The notes beneath the pieces are model-generated. The model worked only from the letters and a program-made list of their open reading frames with translations. It was not told the DNA's origin and made no database searches. This document shows, one piece after another, positions 23,975-34,978 of a stretch of DNA of 64,000 bases (position 1 is its first letter; every line of letters begins with the position of its first letter). The position numbers were made by a program, and so were the translations under genes. The stretch comes from Sclerodactyla briareus. Lineage: Eukaryota > Echinodermata > Holothuroidea > Dendrochirotida > Sclerodactylidae. Location of the stretch: positions 62,001-126,000 of the forward strand of contig JAODTK010005796.1 in the NCBI GenBank assembly GCA_026419785.1, in the 5' to 3' direction.

Positions 23975-24230
23975 CCAGTAGCCGTTGACGTCTCTTGCCC
24001 GAAGGGTGAAGCCGTTGTTATGGAGCCCTCCTGGTGGGGGTGGGGAGGGGAGGGGGTGGGGGTGGTGGGGGAGGGGGTGGTCCTGAGGGGAGGTGGGGGT
24101 GTGGTCTGAGGGAGGAGGGGGTGGAACATGAGGGAGGGGGTGGGAGGGGGGGATATAGGTACAGGAGGAGGGGAAGGAGTCCGTTGCTGCTGTTTCACTT
24201 TGAGCGTAGAGCGAGTCTCCACTGACGTGG
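23975..24230 (-). CDS. GRID2IP: Exon: FH1-like proline-rich segment
   Basis: FH1 segments bind profilin-actin through short proline runs and feed monomers to FH2. The acceptor is taccacag at the 24230 edge, and the donor is CTACTGG/GTAAGA at 23975. The frame that agrees with both neighbours begins HVSGDSLYAQSETAATDSF and passes through HVPPPPPSDH and PLPSPPPPGG. It ends GFTLRARDVNGYW. A second frame is also open and also proline-rich (TPSPPPVPISPPPTPS), because the DNA is a C-rich repeat on the minus strand. It ends in the wrong phase. The plus strand here is the long G-rich tract at about 24030-24180. Length errors are likely in such a tract, so the number of prolines is uncertain. Confidence 0.78.
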
Positions 24231-24998
24231 CTGTGGTAAATAAAATGTGGGTAAATGTAAAATTGGAACACATGACCTAAAGACTGATTGGAAGTTGGGT
24301 CCTCTTTTTGTCTCACATACTCTGTGTTGTGTTTGTAGTTTTTCAAATGTTACACAGTCGAGGCCCCCCTTTTCAGTTGCCACTTATGAGGCTGCTTATA
24401 CTACCATCCAAAAAAACAAAGCAGGCCGCACTATTTTAAGGTTAGAAGAAGACATGGGAGTAACCCTCACTTGTCAGAGCTTCTGTATCTTTCCAAATGA
24501 ATGGCATGAAAAGATCTATAGTGCATGAGTGTCAATTTTCAACACTTGTGCTGGAATGTGGATAAATTTCAATGATACTGCTAGATCGGTGAAAGGTTTC
24601 AGATGGCCTCGACTCAATTCCGGAAATCCATAGTACCAATTCATCAATGACAACAGTGAAGACTTCCATGATAATCCACCTGTTCTGCACAGATATGGGT
24701 TGTCCAGTAAGATTACACATAATAGACCTTTGACCTCAATGACTGCAATTCCTATGACGTTACCATCAGTGTAAAAGTTTAATGACCGACAAGCAGTAAA
24801 CAGAAAGTAATTTAATTTTAAAATTGTGAAAACAGATGAATGTTACATTGATAAATGATATTCATACCACCTGCCCGCCATATGGGTACCATCATGGTGC
24901 CCAACCCAATCATTTTCATCAAACCTATTGTTTGTGACCTGGTCAATCTAAATCCTCAGACTGTGCTAGTCGTGGCAGTAACCAAAACTATCCCTCAC

Positions 24999-25494
24999 CT
25001 TTGGGAGTTGACATTGATGATAGAGGGCGCCCTGTGACAGTGGGGAGGAAATGTGTGAATGCCGCGGACCAGGCCTGTTACTGGGGAACTCCCTAAACGT
25101 CATCATTAGCCGCAGCCGAGTTGGTTGGATCTTCGCATACAGCTCCTGGTGGAGGTAGAATTCTGAGGGGAGCCTACAAGTAATGGCGGGCGAGTATCGC
25201 CCGGTGTCGTATTTTCTTCGCAAAGTTCACGTCGCTAAAGTGCTGCGACGGGTGGACGTCCTCGTAATCCCGTCATGCTCGTAGCTGCCGCGATGGAACG
25301 ATCACCCTTCGCCAAAGCGGTGGTGACGGTGAGGCATTCGCGGTACTTTGGAGGGGATCGTGACTGGTGAGCCTCTGTGGTCTTGTGGCCGTGCGTTGAA
25401 GCTCCTGGAGGGTGGTACGGCAGCTCTGGTAGGCCGAGGTGCCTGATTCGATGGCTGCGGGTACTAACTACGTCATCATCAATCACATCAGCTA
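24999..25494 (-). CDS. GRID2IP: Long exon: linker before FH1, frame broken several times
   Basis: The acceptor is cttcag at the 25494 edge and the donor is CAAAG/GTGAGG at 24999. It begins ADVIDDDVVSTRSHRIRHLG and runs open for about 85 codons of His/Arg/Pro/Ser-rich sequence. It is then broken by TAG, and the three frames alternate. Near the end, one frame gives NSAAANDDV and another gives LGSSPVTGLVRG followed by RAPSIINVNSQ. One added T in the T run between them would join these two. The end phase (2) fits the FH1 exon. The total length is compatible with zero net shift. The exon is supported by its splice sites and phases at both ends. The exact protein in its middle cannot be read. Confidence 0.6.
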
Positions 25495-27622
25495 CTGAAG
25501 GAAAGGACAATGAGAGTAACTGACCTTCGCTCAAGCAGCCAATTCCCTTTTGTGAGGTTTCTACCTAAGAGACCTTGAAACCTTAAGAAGACTGGATTAA
25601 GCCCAGACTGCAGATCAAGAAGATTTGTTGATTTCGAAGCCCAGCAGCCGATCAGCTTCACCAGTTGGTCCTTGGGCAAGGCACTTTATCTCCAATGCCC
25701 CCCGCCCCAGTCGCAATTGTGGCCTGATAACGGCAGCACTTTTTCTCTCCGGCATTATCAGCATAATGGTTTCCAATGCTCAGGTAATATCTGTGAATAC
25801 TTTGAAATGTCTGACAACATTGGAAAGCACTTCATGAGGACTCGAATGATTATCATTATTATTAGAAAACATCTTATTCCGACGGATCATCCTTATTTTA
25901 CGCAATGGAACAATTTTCACAGCAAAGTCAGCATTGATATTCGGGTGATCCCATATGTCCCTCCTCTGTATAGTTCAAAGCTATACTCCCCCCATTTTGC
26001 TCACTGCAATGTTCCATATAACATGTACAATAAGCTATTGCAAAATAGGCCTTGTGACATCACAGGGGAACAACAGAATCGCCCTATGATCAAAAGTCCA
26101 TGTGAAACGAATAAACCCCAGCTTAATTGTTGCACACTATCAAAGAATAATCTCATTCAATTTCTGAGTGAATACCTATTTTGTGCCTTCTGTTTATGGA
26201 AGGCGTAAAATAACGCGAATACTACGTTGAGTCCATGGACGGCCTATTTTTGATAGCTGTGACCGGTTGCAACCTTGCATCCATGAACAGGCCTACTACA
26301 TCCTCCGTCTCTTTTGGGGTCCACTTCACAGAAGCAATTGTCTTATTCTGTGTTACCGGTGAAATCGGCAGCTGACAATAAGCTAGTTTTCGAGGATAGC
26401 TCCTGTGCATGCGTCCATTGTCTTCTCTCACTGGTTTTCGGGATAATTTCCTTGCTGCGAGGGTTAACTGCCACATTTTTTCCAATGGAGTAGGCAGTGA
26501 TCTGTGACAAACTTTATTTTGTTACTCCCTCGTTTGTCAAAAAGGAATTCTCAAATTTAACTTCACATGGCGAGAACAGGTTGTATATTAGTTCCTGTGA
26601 ATTAATGTGTGCAATTTTTTCGGGGAATTCCAAGAATTTGCACATGCTTTTTTTCATCTTGCAGTGCACGCGTGGTAATGTCCTGTACTTCTGGGCTTCC
26701 CGCAGTATATGGAAATATTCCTCTTAACTGTTGTAGTGCATGGCATACTACTCGCACGCTGATTGGCACGCATGGTCGTCGTGATTGATCGGCTTTTTGA
26801 TCGTCGTTTTTCTGTGGGTATTTTAAAATAATTTCTGGTTTATTTTGGGGCGGCCTGAAATGTTTCCCTGTTAGATGAAAAAAATAGTTGGGTGCATGGT
26901 ATTTATTACCACAATTTTTTGCCGTGATTATTTAGTCTTATTCAGCAGTTTTTAACCAAAGTAATCGCAACTTTTTCACTGTTTAATTCAACCGAGCATG
27001 AGAGTCCCACAGTCAAGCCTATTGGCAGAGTCATCCGGCTGAACGAAGTTTTCCCGCCGGGACTAAATTACATAATGCCCGGGTTTCTATCTCCGAACTA
27101 GGCTATTCATGTGCAGTAGGCTAGGTCTGCCTGAAGGACTCGTATAGGTTTGAGACCCTGTCGGGCAAGACCTCAATCATGAGAAGAAATACAGGTTATG
27201 TATGACCCAGTCCTATACAACAGGACAACAAAACATACCCATACACACAGGCACGCCGAACCAGTACTAGCTAGTTATAATAATGAGTGGATGCAAGGGC
27301 TATGGGTTCTCTGTGAAAAGAAGACCGAAACCAAAGGTTAAAAACTAAATTTAAAAATTTATTATCTTGACGCACTTTGATTGTCAGTTTTACCAGGTAA
27401 TCAGGTAAGCACTGGAGCCGCTATCACCGGCAAAAATGATGGCTAGCTTTTTATTTTTCCCTTAATTTAGTAATCCCAAGGAAAAGCAAAGTTAATAGCC
27501 AGCAGTTCAAAAGTTTGTTACAAGCGACAGAACTTTTGCAAAGCATCAAGTTTGATGTTAAAATGAGGAGCAGGGATTTAGGGATAAAAAAAAAAAAGCA
27601 AAATACCTTAGCAAAATCTTAC
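25495..27622. other. Intron with repeat debris
   Basis: About 25660-25690 contains ttgggcaaggcactttatc, a motif common in SINE bodies. A 178-residue plus-strand frame (25672-26208) starts in this repeat and has no domain. A minus-strand frame (26222-26485) contains KWTPKETEDVVGLFM, faintly like DNA-binding segments of DNA transposons. Nothing else was recognised. Confidence 0.45.
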
Positions 27623-27848
27623 CGTCAATGGATTGAAAACGTAATATACAGATCCTGTGCAGCTCCACGTTATGTCAGGAGAGGTGGGGTCAGGAGGGAA
27701 GCGTTGGTAGGGGTGTAGCGGGGGCGAGAGCGGGATCGGGGATGAGGGCGGGCTATGACAGGCTTGTAATAAATTATGCGGTCCTCTGGGTAGTAGCCAT
27801 TGTAGTAACCATTGTCGTAGCCATTGTCATAGCCATCTAACTCATAGT
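27623..27848 (-). CDS. GRID2IP: Exon: Tyr/Gly-Asn repeat then proline-rich segment, frame broken
   Basis: The acceptor is ttttcag at the 27848 edge and the donor is GACG/GTAAGA. The first part reads YELDGYDNGYDNGYYNGYY, a short DNGY-type repeat, in the phase set by the previous exon. That frame meets TAA about 180 bases into the exon. The middle reads SPPSSPIPLSPPLHPYQRF in another frame, and the last part reads HNVELHRICILRFQSID in the third frame, with phase matching the next exon. Two single-base losses would link all three. The order of frames is that expected for deletions only. The proline-rich part could already bind profilin or SH3/WW proteins. Alternatively, the TAA could be a real end of a short isoform. 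Confidence 0.62.
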
Positions 27849-28142
27849 CTGAAAATGAATAACAGGGTAGGGCAGGGAAGAATAAGAGGGTTAAAAATGA
27901 AGAGTGGAAGGGGCAGGGGAGGAGCCACAGGTCATGGGATAAGTATAATAGCTTCATCACAAAAGGATTGATGAATGAGTGTAAAGGTTTTGGGAATAAA
28001 TAAAACAATTGAAGGGGTGAAATGTAAATACCAATAATTTTGTTTTTGTAGGTTACTGCTCAATATGAGGAAAGAAAAAGTAAAGCTAGGAGCATATGCT
28101 GTGAACACGCCAAGCTGTGGGGGGGGGGGGAATAATGTACCT

Positions 28143-28350
28143 GTCACCTGGGCCCGAGCCCACCTGCGGTGATTTTCAGACACAGAACAGCAGTTTCCTT
28201 CCCTGCCCCAGTCTCTCGTCCTGAGCCCTCAGCAAGAAGGCGACAGTTACAAGTTTTTGTTATGACCCGATCAGGATTCCAGCCCCGATCTACTAGGTGG
28301 ACGGTGGAGGCTGCTCTACCTACTGTGACAACCATCCCCCTCAGTTGCTC
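28143..28350 (-). mobile_element. tRNA-derived SINE, family shared with 58 kb
   Basis: On the minus strand a tRNA-like head (cacagtaggtagagcagcc, then ggggctggaatcctgatc) leads into a body with cttgt, gccttct and gctcaggacgagaga motifs. The same head-body order occurs on the plus strand at 57960-58150 with about the same spacing, so the two are copies of one SINE family. Confidence 0.7.
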
Positions 28351-29408
28351 AGATAGGCAGGGATACAATACAGAGGGTTCAAGTTAGAGTCACTTATCAT
28401 TTTCACCATATATTTTCATATATCCATCTATCACCAGCAGGAAGCAGTGTTATAACTGAAAATAGACTGGGAATGAACCTGAAGTAGATTCAGCCAAAGT
28501 AGTTGAGCGAGTGATTATACTGTTGTTTATTTTTGTTTGATTTTACACATCCTGGTGTACAGCACAACTTTTGAAAATTTTATCAACAGATGCTCCCATA
28601 TAGAGCAGAGATGCTTACTGAAACAAAAAAAACCCACTTAACAATGTTATTCAGTTTAAAACAGATCAAGTACTGCAGTGAATAACATCCAACAAATTTA
28701 GCCAAAGTCTCATTTTCTCCTTATCGTAGATCCAGGAATGTGTCTGTGCATGTTTTGATTGCACATGCCATTTTTTTCCTTTTAGGCCCTCAAAAAAATC
28801 AAAATATGCCGTATAGAAGCTATTTTGCAACATTTTTGCAATTTATTTCAGACAATGCATTTGTTCGCTGGAATATTCTAAGACAAAATTTCATCCAACT
28901 AATCCTATTCATATTTCTCATTTTCAAGTAACACAGTATGCCCCCCCTTCCCTCACATATACAGTCTCCAACCACTTCCTGCAATAAACCAAGATATCTT
29001 CGTAAATTCTGCAAAAGCCAACAATGTACCATCACTTACTGTTCCTCGGATTCCAGAAACATATGCACACACCTGATGTGGGAGGTCTCTGACCTAGTTG
29101 GCCTCATGCAATAAAGGTCTGTCGTCATATTGTGACCATTCATTGACGGGTGTCTGACGTTGAAGCAGTTTTTAACGCATTATGATGGTTGGGTGTGTCA
29201 TGTGAAGGTATGCAATATTAGACATAATAAATATTTGTACCTGTGAAATACTTGTGATATGAATAAGAAATCGACCTCACAGCTGAAAGAACGATTTGTC
29301 TACAAAGTTATACTGAAATACATTTTCCAATTAGCAAAGAGGCCATGACAAAAGGCTACGCAAATTACAATCACGGCTTCATGATAAGAAATTATTTGAC
29401 GGCATATT

Positions 29409-30013
29409 ATGCTGATGTCATACAGTGGCATTATTACTTTAAACAAGGATCGTTACACTGACGAAAACATCAAGTCCTATCACCCCCGTACTACACGATC
29501 TGATTGGCTGCCAGTTTCTCAGCGGATCAAGTTCATCAAAGTCCTACTTCTAGTGTTCAGGTGGCCTGACAACATGGCACCTCCGTACTTGCAAGATCTC
29601 ATTCGCACCTATCAGCCAACAAGAGCTCCTAGGTATGCTGGTCAGAATTGTCTGAAGGTACCATATAAAAGACAAACAGCTATGGGAGACAGAGCATTTT
29701 GTGTGGCTGAGCCACGCCTCTGGAATGAGTTGCCACCAGAAATGAGAACTGTTTCCAGTCTAATAACTTTCAAGTCAAAGCTGAAAACCTTCCTTTTTAG
29801 ACAGTACTATGACATTTTTTAGACTTCTGTGCCTAACTCAATCTTACTCCTCGTATTCATGTTATTCCTTTTTTTGTACTTTTCCATTCTCACTGGATTT
29901 TATTCAACAAAATTGTTATATAATTATTAGGAGTCACTCATTTTTGCGTTTCAGAGCACTTTTGGTGTATTTCTACGCTTTATAAAATTGATTATTATTA
30001 TTATTATTATTAT
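29409..30013 (+). pseudogene. L2/CR1-type retrotransposon 3' end
   Basis: The 137-codon frame reads SDWLPVSQRIKFIKVLLL, then MAPPYLQDLI, GDRAFCVAEPRLWNELPPEM and TFKSKLKTFLFRQYY. This is the typical C-terminal region after the reverse transcriptase in L2/CR1/Rex-type elements. The stop is followed by a short 3' tail and an ATT microsatellite at about 29989-30013, the hallmark of these elements. The 5' portion is absent (5' truncation). It lies in an intron, antisense to the delphilin-like gene. Confidence 0.88.
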
Positions 30014-30129
30014 AAACACAGTTTTCCTCTTGGATGCTCTTTGAGATGAACATGACATACAGCTGTAGACCTAGGCTTGAAGGGGTTATCCTACTATTGT
30101 ATGGAAGCAGATTAGATATGTCCTTATCT

Positions 30130-30680
30130 CTTCAAGACAAAATTTATTCACATGCTTCCCTTCAGTTACCTTGTACAGCAAGCACCGAACATTTTTAAGT
30201 AATTGAGAATGTTCAGCGGAGGGCTACTAGCTTAATTCACTGTCTTAGAGATTAACCTTACAAGGAAAGATTAAGGCCTCTCAGTCTTACTTCGATGGAG
30301 CAGAGACGAATCCGAGGTGACTTATTTAAGGTTTTCAAAATTGTTCATGGATTAGAGGGCCATTCTTTTCACTATTTCTTTTTGAGTTTTCCAATGTTAC
30401 CACCAATGGGGGTCATTGCCTCGTTCGTGGCAAAAGCTGTAGATTGGACATTAGTAAATATTTCTTCTCGCATAGAGTTATTAATGAGTGGAATAGCCTT
30501 CCTTAAGATGTTGTTGCTGTCTGAGAGTGTGAATGCTTTTCAAGAAGTCTTGATTCATTTTTCAAGAATTGTGGGCAAATTCCTTAGGCATCTGGGTTAT
30601 TCTCTTTTTTGGGATTTTGGGGGGGGGGTTGTGGCTTCAGAGTCTTTTATGAGGATTTTGTCCTTCCTGACCCTTTAGCT
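30130..30680 (+). pseudogene. Second non-LTR retrotransposon fragment, decayed
   Basis: Frames broken by stops read as an LENVQRRAT-like start (gagaatgttcagcggagggc) and then MEQRRIRGDLFKVFKIVHGL. Further on come S-R-I-E and SVNAFQEVLIHF, the end-region pattern of CR1/jockey-like reverse transcriptase ORFs (rRRxRGDLIxvYKilhG...FFxxRvixxWNsLPxxVVxaxsvnxFK). Many frame breaks show it is old. It lies directly downstream of another L2-type fragment. Confidence 0.75.
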
Positions 30681-31077
30681 AAACTAAACCTTTTCAGCCA
30701 CTCCAATATGCAGACCAAGCGACAGTAAATACCCAACCTCCACCTGGAGGGTATTGGGCTATGCTGTGAATCGGTGGAATTGTGAGTGAGTGTGTTAGTT
30801 CATAACGTGCAATAGAACATCTTAATCACATGGAATACCTTGTATTCAACAAGAGTGCGGCTTCTCCCATGGTTAGGTAGGTTAGGTTCAAGTGCCTACC
30901 ACAATGACAGACAGGCCGGGAAACACCTCTAGGCCTATTTTAGGGGATTATCCCATCCTTATTGAATATATATGGGGAATAACATGAAGGTCATCCAGGA
31001 GAAATCCAAATTCTAAACTATTTATAAAGCTATCTAAGCTAACCCAGCCCACAGGATAGACATGGATCAACAGAACA

Positions 31078-31338
31078 ATATATGAAGAGCTCAGATGCAA
31101 AAAGGCTTATGTGCATTTGAAACAAAGAAAAACAAAAAACAAAAACTGTTGTAGGACTTGGAACTATCAGTTCTAATGTAGAATTAATGGTAATAGATAT
31201 TATTGTACTAACCCCACATTGAAACCAGTAATTCCACATTAAAACTTGTAGTTCCAAGTCCTACAAAAGTTTTTGTTTTTGTTTTTTTCTTCGTTTTAAA
31301 TGCAAGTAAGCCTTTTGCATCTGAGCTCTTCATATTGT
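31078..31338. mobile_element. MITE with about 95-bp terminal inverted repeats
   Basis: The left arm begins caatatatgaagagctc and the right arm is its reverse complement ending gagctcttcatattg. Inside both arms are a cagatgcaaaa block, an A/C-rich run and gtaggacttggaac. The roughly 60-bp spacer has no coding potential. The ends are clear, but a target-site duplication could not be fixed. Confidence 0.85.
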
Positions 31339-32247
31339 GATGCACTATGGTGAAGATAGGATCTCAAACAGTGCGAGCCTATTGGAGAGTGCTATGTGTG
31401 GTTCAGTGTAGAAGAACTGTGCCCATTCACCATGAGCCAATATTGGACTCATTTACTCTACAAAAGTAATGTGCTACTTGATAGTGTGCAGTGTACTACC
31501 TTCTTCATCAGATGATGTAGCTAGCATACAACATGCTCTGTAGGGGATAATAATAACATACAAACACATGACACACTCAATCGGATCCATTACAGAATAG
31601 TGGTGAATGAAAGCCCGACGTTTAGGTCAGCCGATCGCCTGACCTAAACTTGTAATAAGAAACCGCAAAGGCTCGCTCCGGTAAACACTGGGAAGATTGG
31701 AATGTTGGGACCACCCGCTGAGAACCTGTGGTTCTGGGATATTGGAAGAATGATCATTCCTATTTTACAGTGAATGTACAGCATGAACAGAAAAAGTTGT
31801 ATCAAAAAAGAATTTGGCAACTTCCATTTAACCAAAAAATGTGTTTCTTGTAACAAATAGACCACTATAAAGTGATGAAATTTAAAAAATGATATTGCGA
31901 GAATAAACAGGTGAGGAACTATTTATAGATTTCTGCTGTGGGAATTTACCTCCAGTCCATTTTAGAAATTGCGAGAATGTGGAGTAGCGAGGATCAGATC
32001 TCATGGGCATTGGGGTTTAGCGATGTCCCTCACTTCATTTGGGGAAAACTAAAAAAATTCCAAAATCTGTTCACAAAACAATATTACACATTTCTAATCT
32101 AACTGAACTGATATGTTGAAACGGCTACAATGTAGTGTAAGTATGCCTCTGCAAAACTGGCGTTTATTATGCACCTCCAACAAGGTGCTTTCCGATCGGT
32201 TGCTCCTGAATTGATTTCATTCTTTGTTAGGGTTAAGGTTAGGATTA

Positions 32248-32493
32248 GGGTGGAACAGTGTTGGCGCTAAGCCTTTTATTCAAGGAGGGAATTCTCTCCC
32301 TGTGATTCATTTCAAGAGGGATTTTAGGAGTGGAAAGAGGGTCTCTCATATACAGTAGCAACACTAAACAACCCCAGAACCGAGAATGTTTGGGAGAAAA
32401 TGTCCCTCTTGATATAATTTTTAGGGGAAGATTTCAGCAGTTAGCAGGAGAAACCCCTATTTCCCTCCCCTTAGCACCAACACTGGGGTGGAA
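32248..32493. mobile_element. Small hAT-type MITE with 8-bp target-site duplication
   Basis: The element 32256-32485 starts cagtgttggcgctaag and ends with the reverse complement cttagcaccaacactg (15 of 16 match). It is flanked on both sides by exactly gggtggaa (32248-32255 and 32486-32493). CAGTG-type ends with 8-bp duplications are the hallmark of hAT transposons. At 230 bp it is non-autonomous. Confidence 0.93.
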
Positions 32494-32499
32494 TAGTAA

Positions 32500-34819
32500 A
32501 CCAGGCTTTTCATTAACTAAACCTTCATATAGTTTATTGTGTCACATGACACAGAAACAGTATTGCCCTTCATCAAGTCACATTATATTAACGGCTGTCA
32601 TGCGTTGATTTCTGCACAACATCTAGTGTCCTGGTTTTCAATCAGCTGGCAATGATGGGTCTGCCTAAGTTGTTATTTAGCGTACTCCAGCAACTGAATA
32701 GAGGATATTCCAAATGGCACACAAACTTACTTGGAATAATTTCATGATTGATCTATTTATTGGGGAAGATCCCTAAAATCTCCATTATAATTGGTTCACG
32801 AAATCTTCATGCAACCTAACAGCAACAAATACCAGAAGGTTGATTTTTTCTCAAGGATGATGAGCTAAACTGAACTACACAAAATTAGCAGCGCGGCTGC
32901 AGACTCGAGTAGTAACAACGAACACCCCTGAGTTCGAAAGAATTTGATGCCTCAAACTTGGAAATGAAATATGAGAATTCTTTTCAATTCAGTCAATATT
33001 TGGCTTGAGTTCACTGATTAGCAGTGGGACATATCAGTGAAGTGATTTCCAGGTAGGCGTGAGGATTGGCCTTTTTTCCAGGAAAGAAGTAATTGATTGC
33101 GCAAGATAACCTTTGTGGCATTCAAGTAAATATAGGATGTCAGTGTAATAGCTAGTGTAATTGAGTTAAGAGCCTATGGTCAGTATCTGCATTACTTTAA
33201 ATATTGATCTATGACAGCCTTAAATGTTCATTAATTCGATCTCACTCTCTACATTCCAGTTCCGGACAGAGATATGCCTCCTTTCACGTTCCGAACAATA
33301 TGACTATGATTGGTTGGGCCAAAACCCAATCATCACATTTGGATAGGAATCCATCATGAAGGTTTCAAGAAAACACTTCGCCAGTGTCAGAATTCTCTTG
33401 GCCTGATGCTATAACCTAACCAACATGTGAATCAGTTATAGCTAGATGATCATACATACACATCTACTCTGATAATTTACAAAGTGAAGGCCTTGTAAGT
33501 GTAACTCAGGCCAATATTAATAACACTGTAACAGTAACACTGCATATTAATAAGACTGCAGTATGTCCATTATGAAATACTGCCAATCAATAGAATTCCC
33601 CTCATTGGCTATTGCAGCCTTATTCAAATCCATAATGGACAATAGAAGCCACGCCTATTTGGAAGTCCCAGAACCCTTTGTGAGCATAAAACATCAGGTC
33701 TGGATTTCCTAGTAGTCTATACAAGTGTATGGTCACAATTGACTCTTTCAACGACAGGTACAATTCACAATGGGTGCTCCCATCAGATGAAGCAGCGTAT
33801 TTTTTTGGATACAAGCCACTTCTGGGAGTCTTAACTTTCTGTAACAATTTTGGCAGAGCAGACTTGGTCCATCAATAATTCAGATGAAACTTGATTTGTT
33901 CAGAAATGGATGCTCTTTTGTTTGGTACTATCTACCCCCCCCCCCCCCCCCCCCATCTACACATGATTGCAAAGCCACTTCTAGGTGAACTTTACTTTTA
34001 CTGTCATTTTTTTTTGCAATCTATCCAACCACAGAGGGTCCATAACAGAGTGGGGGCTTCAACAACCACAACATAAATTTCTGCCCAAACCTTATGTTGA
34101 CAATAGTCACGAACATCCCCAATAACAATCATAAACCGAGCAAGCCATGAGTGAAGCTGCATGTACAAAACTGAATAAATGGGAGCCCAGTAATGCAAGC
34201 AGAAACAAAAAAAAATTGAGATTCTTGATATCAAAAAGAAAAGAAGAATTCCTCTGAGACATTGTATCACTGCTCCAGCATAATGCAAGTGGATATAAGA
34301 ATGGGAAAGCCTCACAGAAAGGTAATGAAAACCAGCTGGGCACCTCTTGGAAACGAAAACTCTTCGCAGGTTAGGGTACCAAGCAACATTTACCCAAGAG
34401 CTAGGACCCAACTAATAAAATGAAGTGAAACCCAATGCTATGATGGCACATACACTGTACTGCAAGGACATCCTAGTACAAGAATGATCTTCAGTGATAA
34501 ATATCTGCCTTAGCAATGGAAAGCTGACAAAGAGCTGGTGCCAAACTTTCCTCAAATGTGACTGGTTCGAACAGTTGGGTATTGATTCCCAAAGAAGCAT
34601 GTTGTTGGTTTGAGCAGCGTCTTCAGAGCATAAGTTTTGGGCTTCAGTTTCGATATTACAATGTCAGGGTTCTTTCCCCCCCGTCCTGCCAATCCTAAGA
34701 TTAAATATGATCCTAATTCATAATTGCCATTCTGGTCACAAGTGTCATTGTAGATACAGCGATTCAGAGCTGGGGTCAATTTTCACAACGACTCATCTGA
34801 AATGCAACAATATGTTCAC
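32500..34819. other. Intron, no gene recognised
   Basis: Mostly unique AT-rich DNA. A pure run of 20 C occupies 33935-33954. Short open frames on both strands (such as 34004-34411 minus) have no domain and are broken by compositional runs. Confidence 0.45.
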
Positions 34820-34978
34820 CTAGCTTCTGACCATTCCTCCTTGGAATGGGGAAGATGTCTTCATCGTCATCATCATCAAACAAATCCTGCTCGGTGAGGG
34901 TGCTGTGCCGGGAGAGCTTGCTGCGCGAGGATACGGGGCGTGGATCACGACTCTTGAATCTCGGGCCGTGATAGTCAC
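34820..34978 (-). CDS. GRID2IP: Exon: Arg/Ser linker with acidic run
   Basis: This exon has a strong acceptor (a pyrimidine run ending cccccag) and a donor CTAG/GTGAAC. In phase 1 it reads GDYHGPRFKSRDPRPVSSRS, then a Ser/Arg stretch, then LTEQDLFDDDDDEDIFPIPR and NGQKL. The five-Asp acidic run next to basic residues is typical of a disordered, exposed segment. It ends in phase 1, and its last base plus AC of the 27.85-kb exon makes an Asp codon. A second frame reads a long Met-rich peptide but ends in a stop inside the exon, so it is rejected. No known motif for a specific partner was recognised. Confidence 0.78.
   Translation of the reverse strand: MTITARDSRVVIHAPYPRAASSPGTAPSPSRICLMMMTMKTSSPFQGGMVRS

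Noticed and set aside
24034-24225. Plus-strand glycine-rich ORF
   Set aside because: Complement of the proline-coding FH1 tract.
23921-24346. Long minus ORF read as a separate proline-rich protein
   Set aside because: It is the FH1 exon plus flanking intron. Splice sites at 24230 and 23975 bound the coding part.
25672-26208. 178-codon plus-strand ORF
   Set aside because: It begins within a SINE-like motif and shows no domain. Length alone is not support.
32228-32250. Telomere-like TTAGGG sequence
   Set aside because: Only a few degenerate copies; part of the flank of the hAT element.
33935-33954. Run of 20 C as a regulatory i-motif
   Set aside because: A single homopolymer with no supporting context; many such runs occur in the window.
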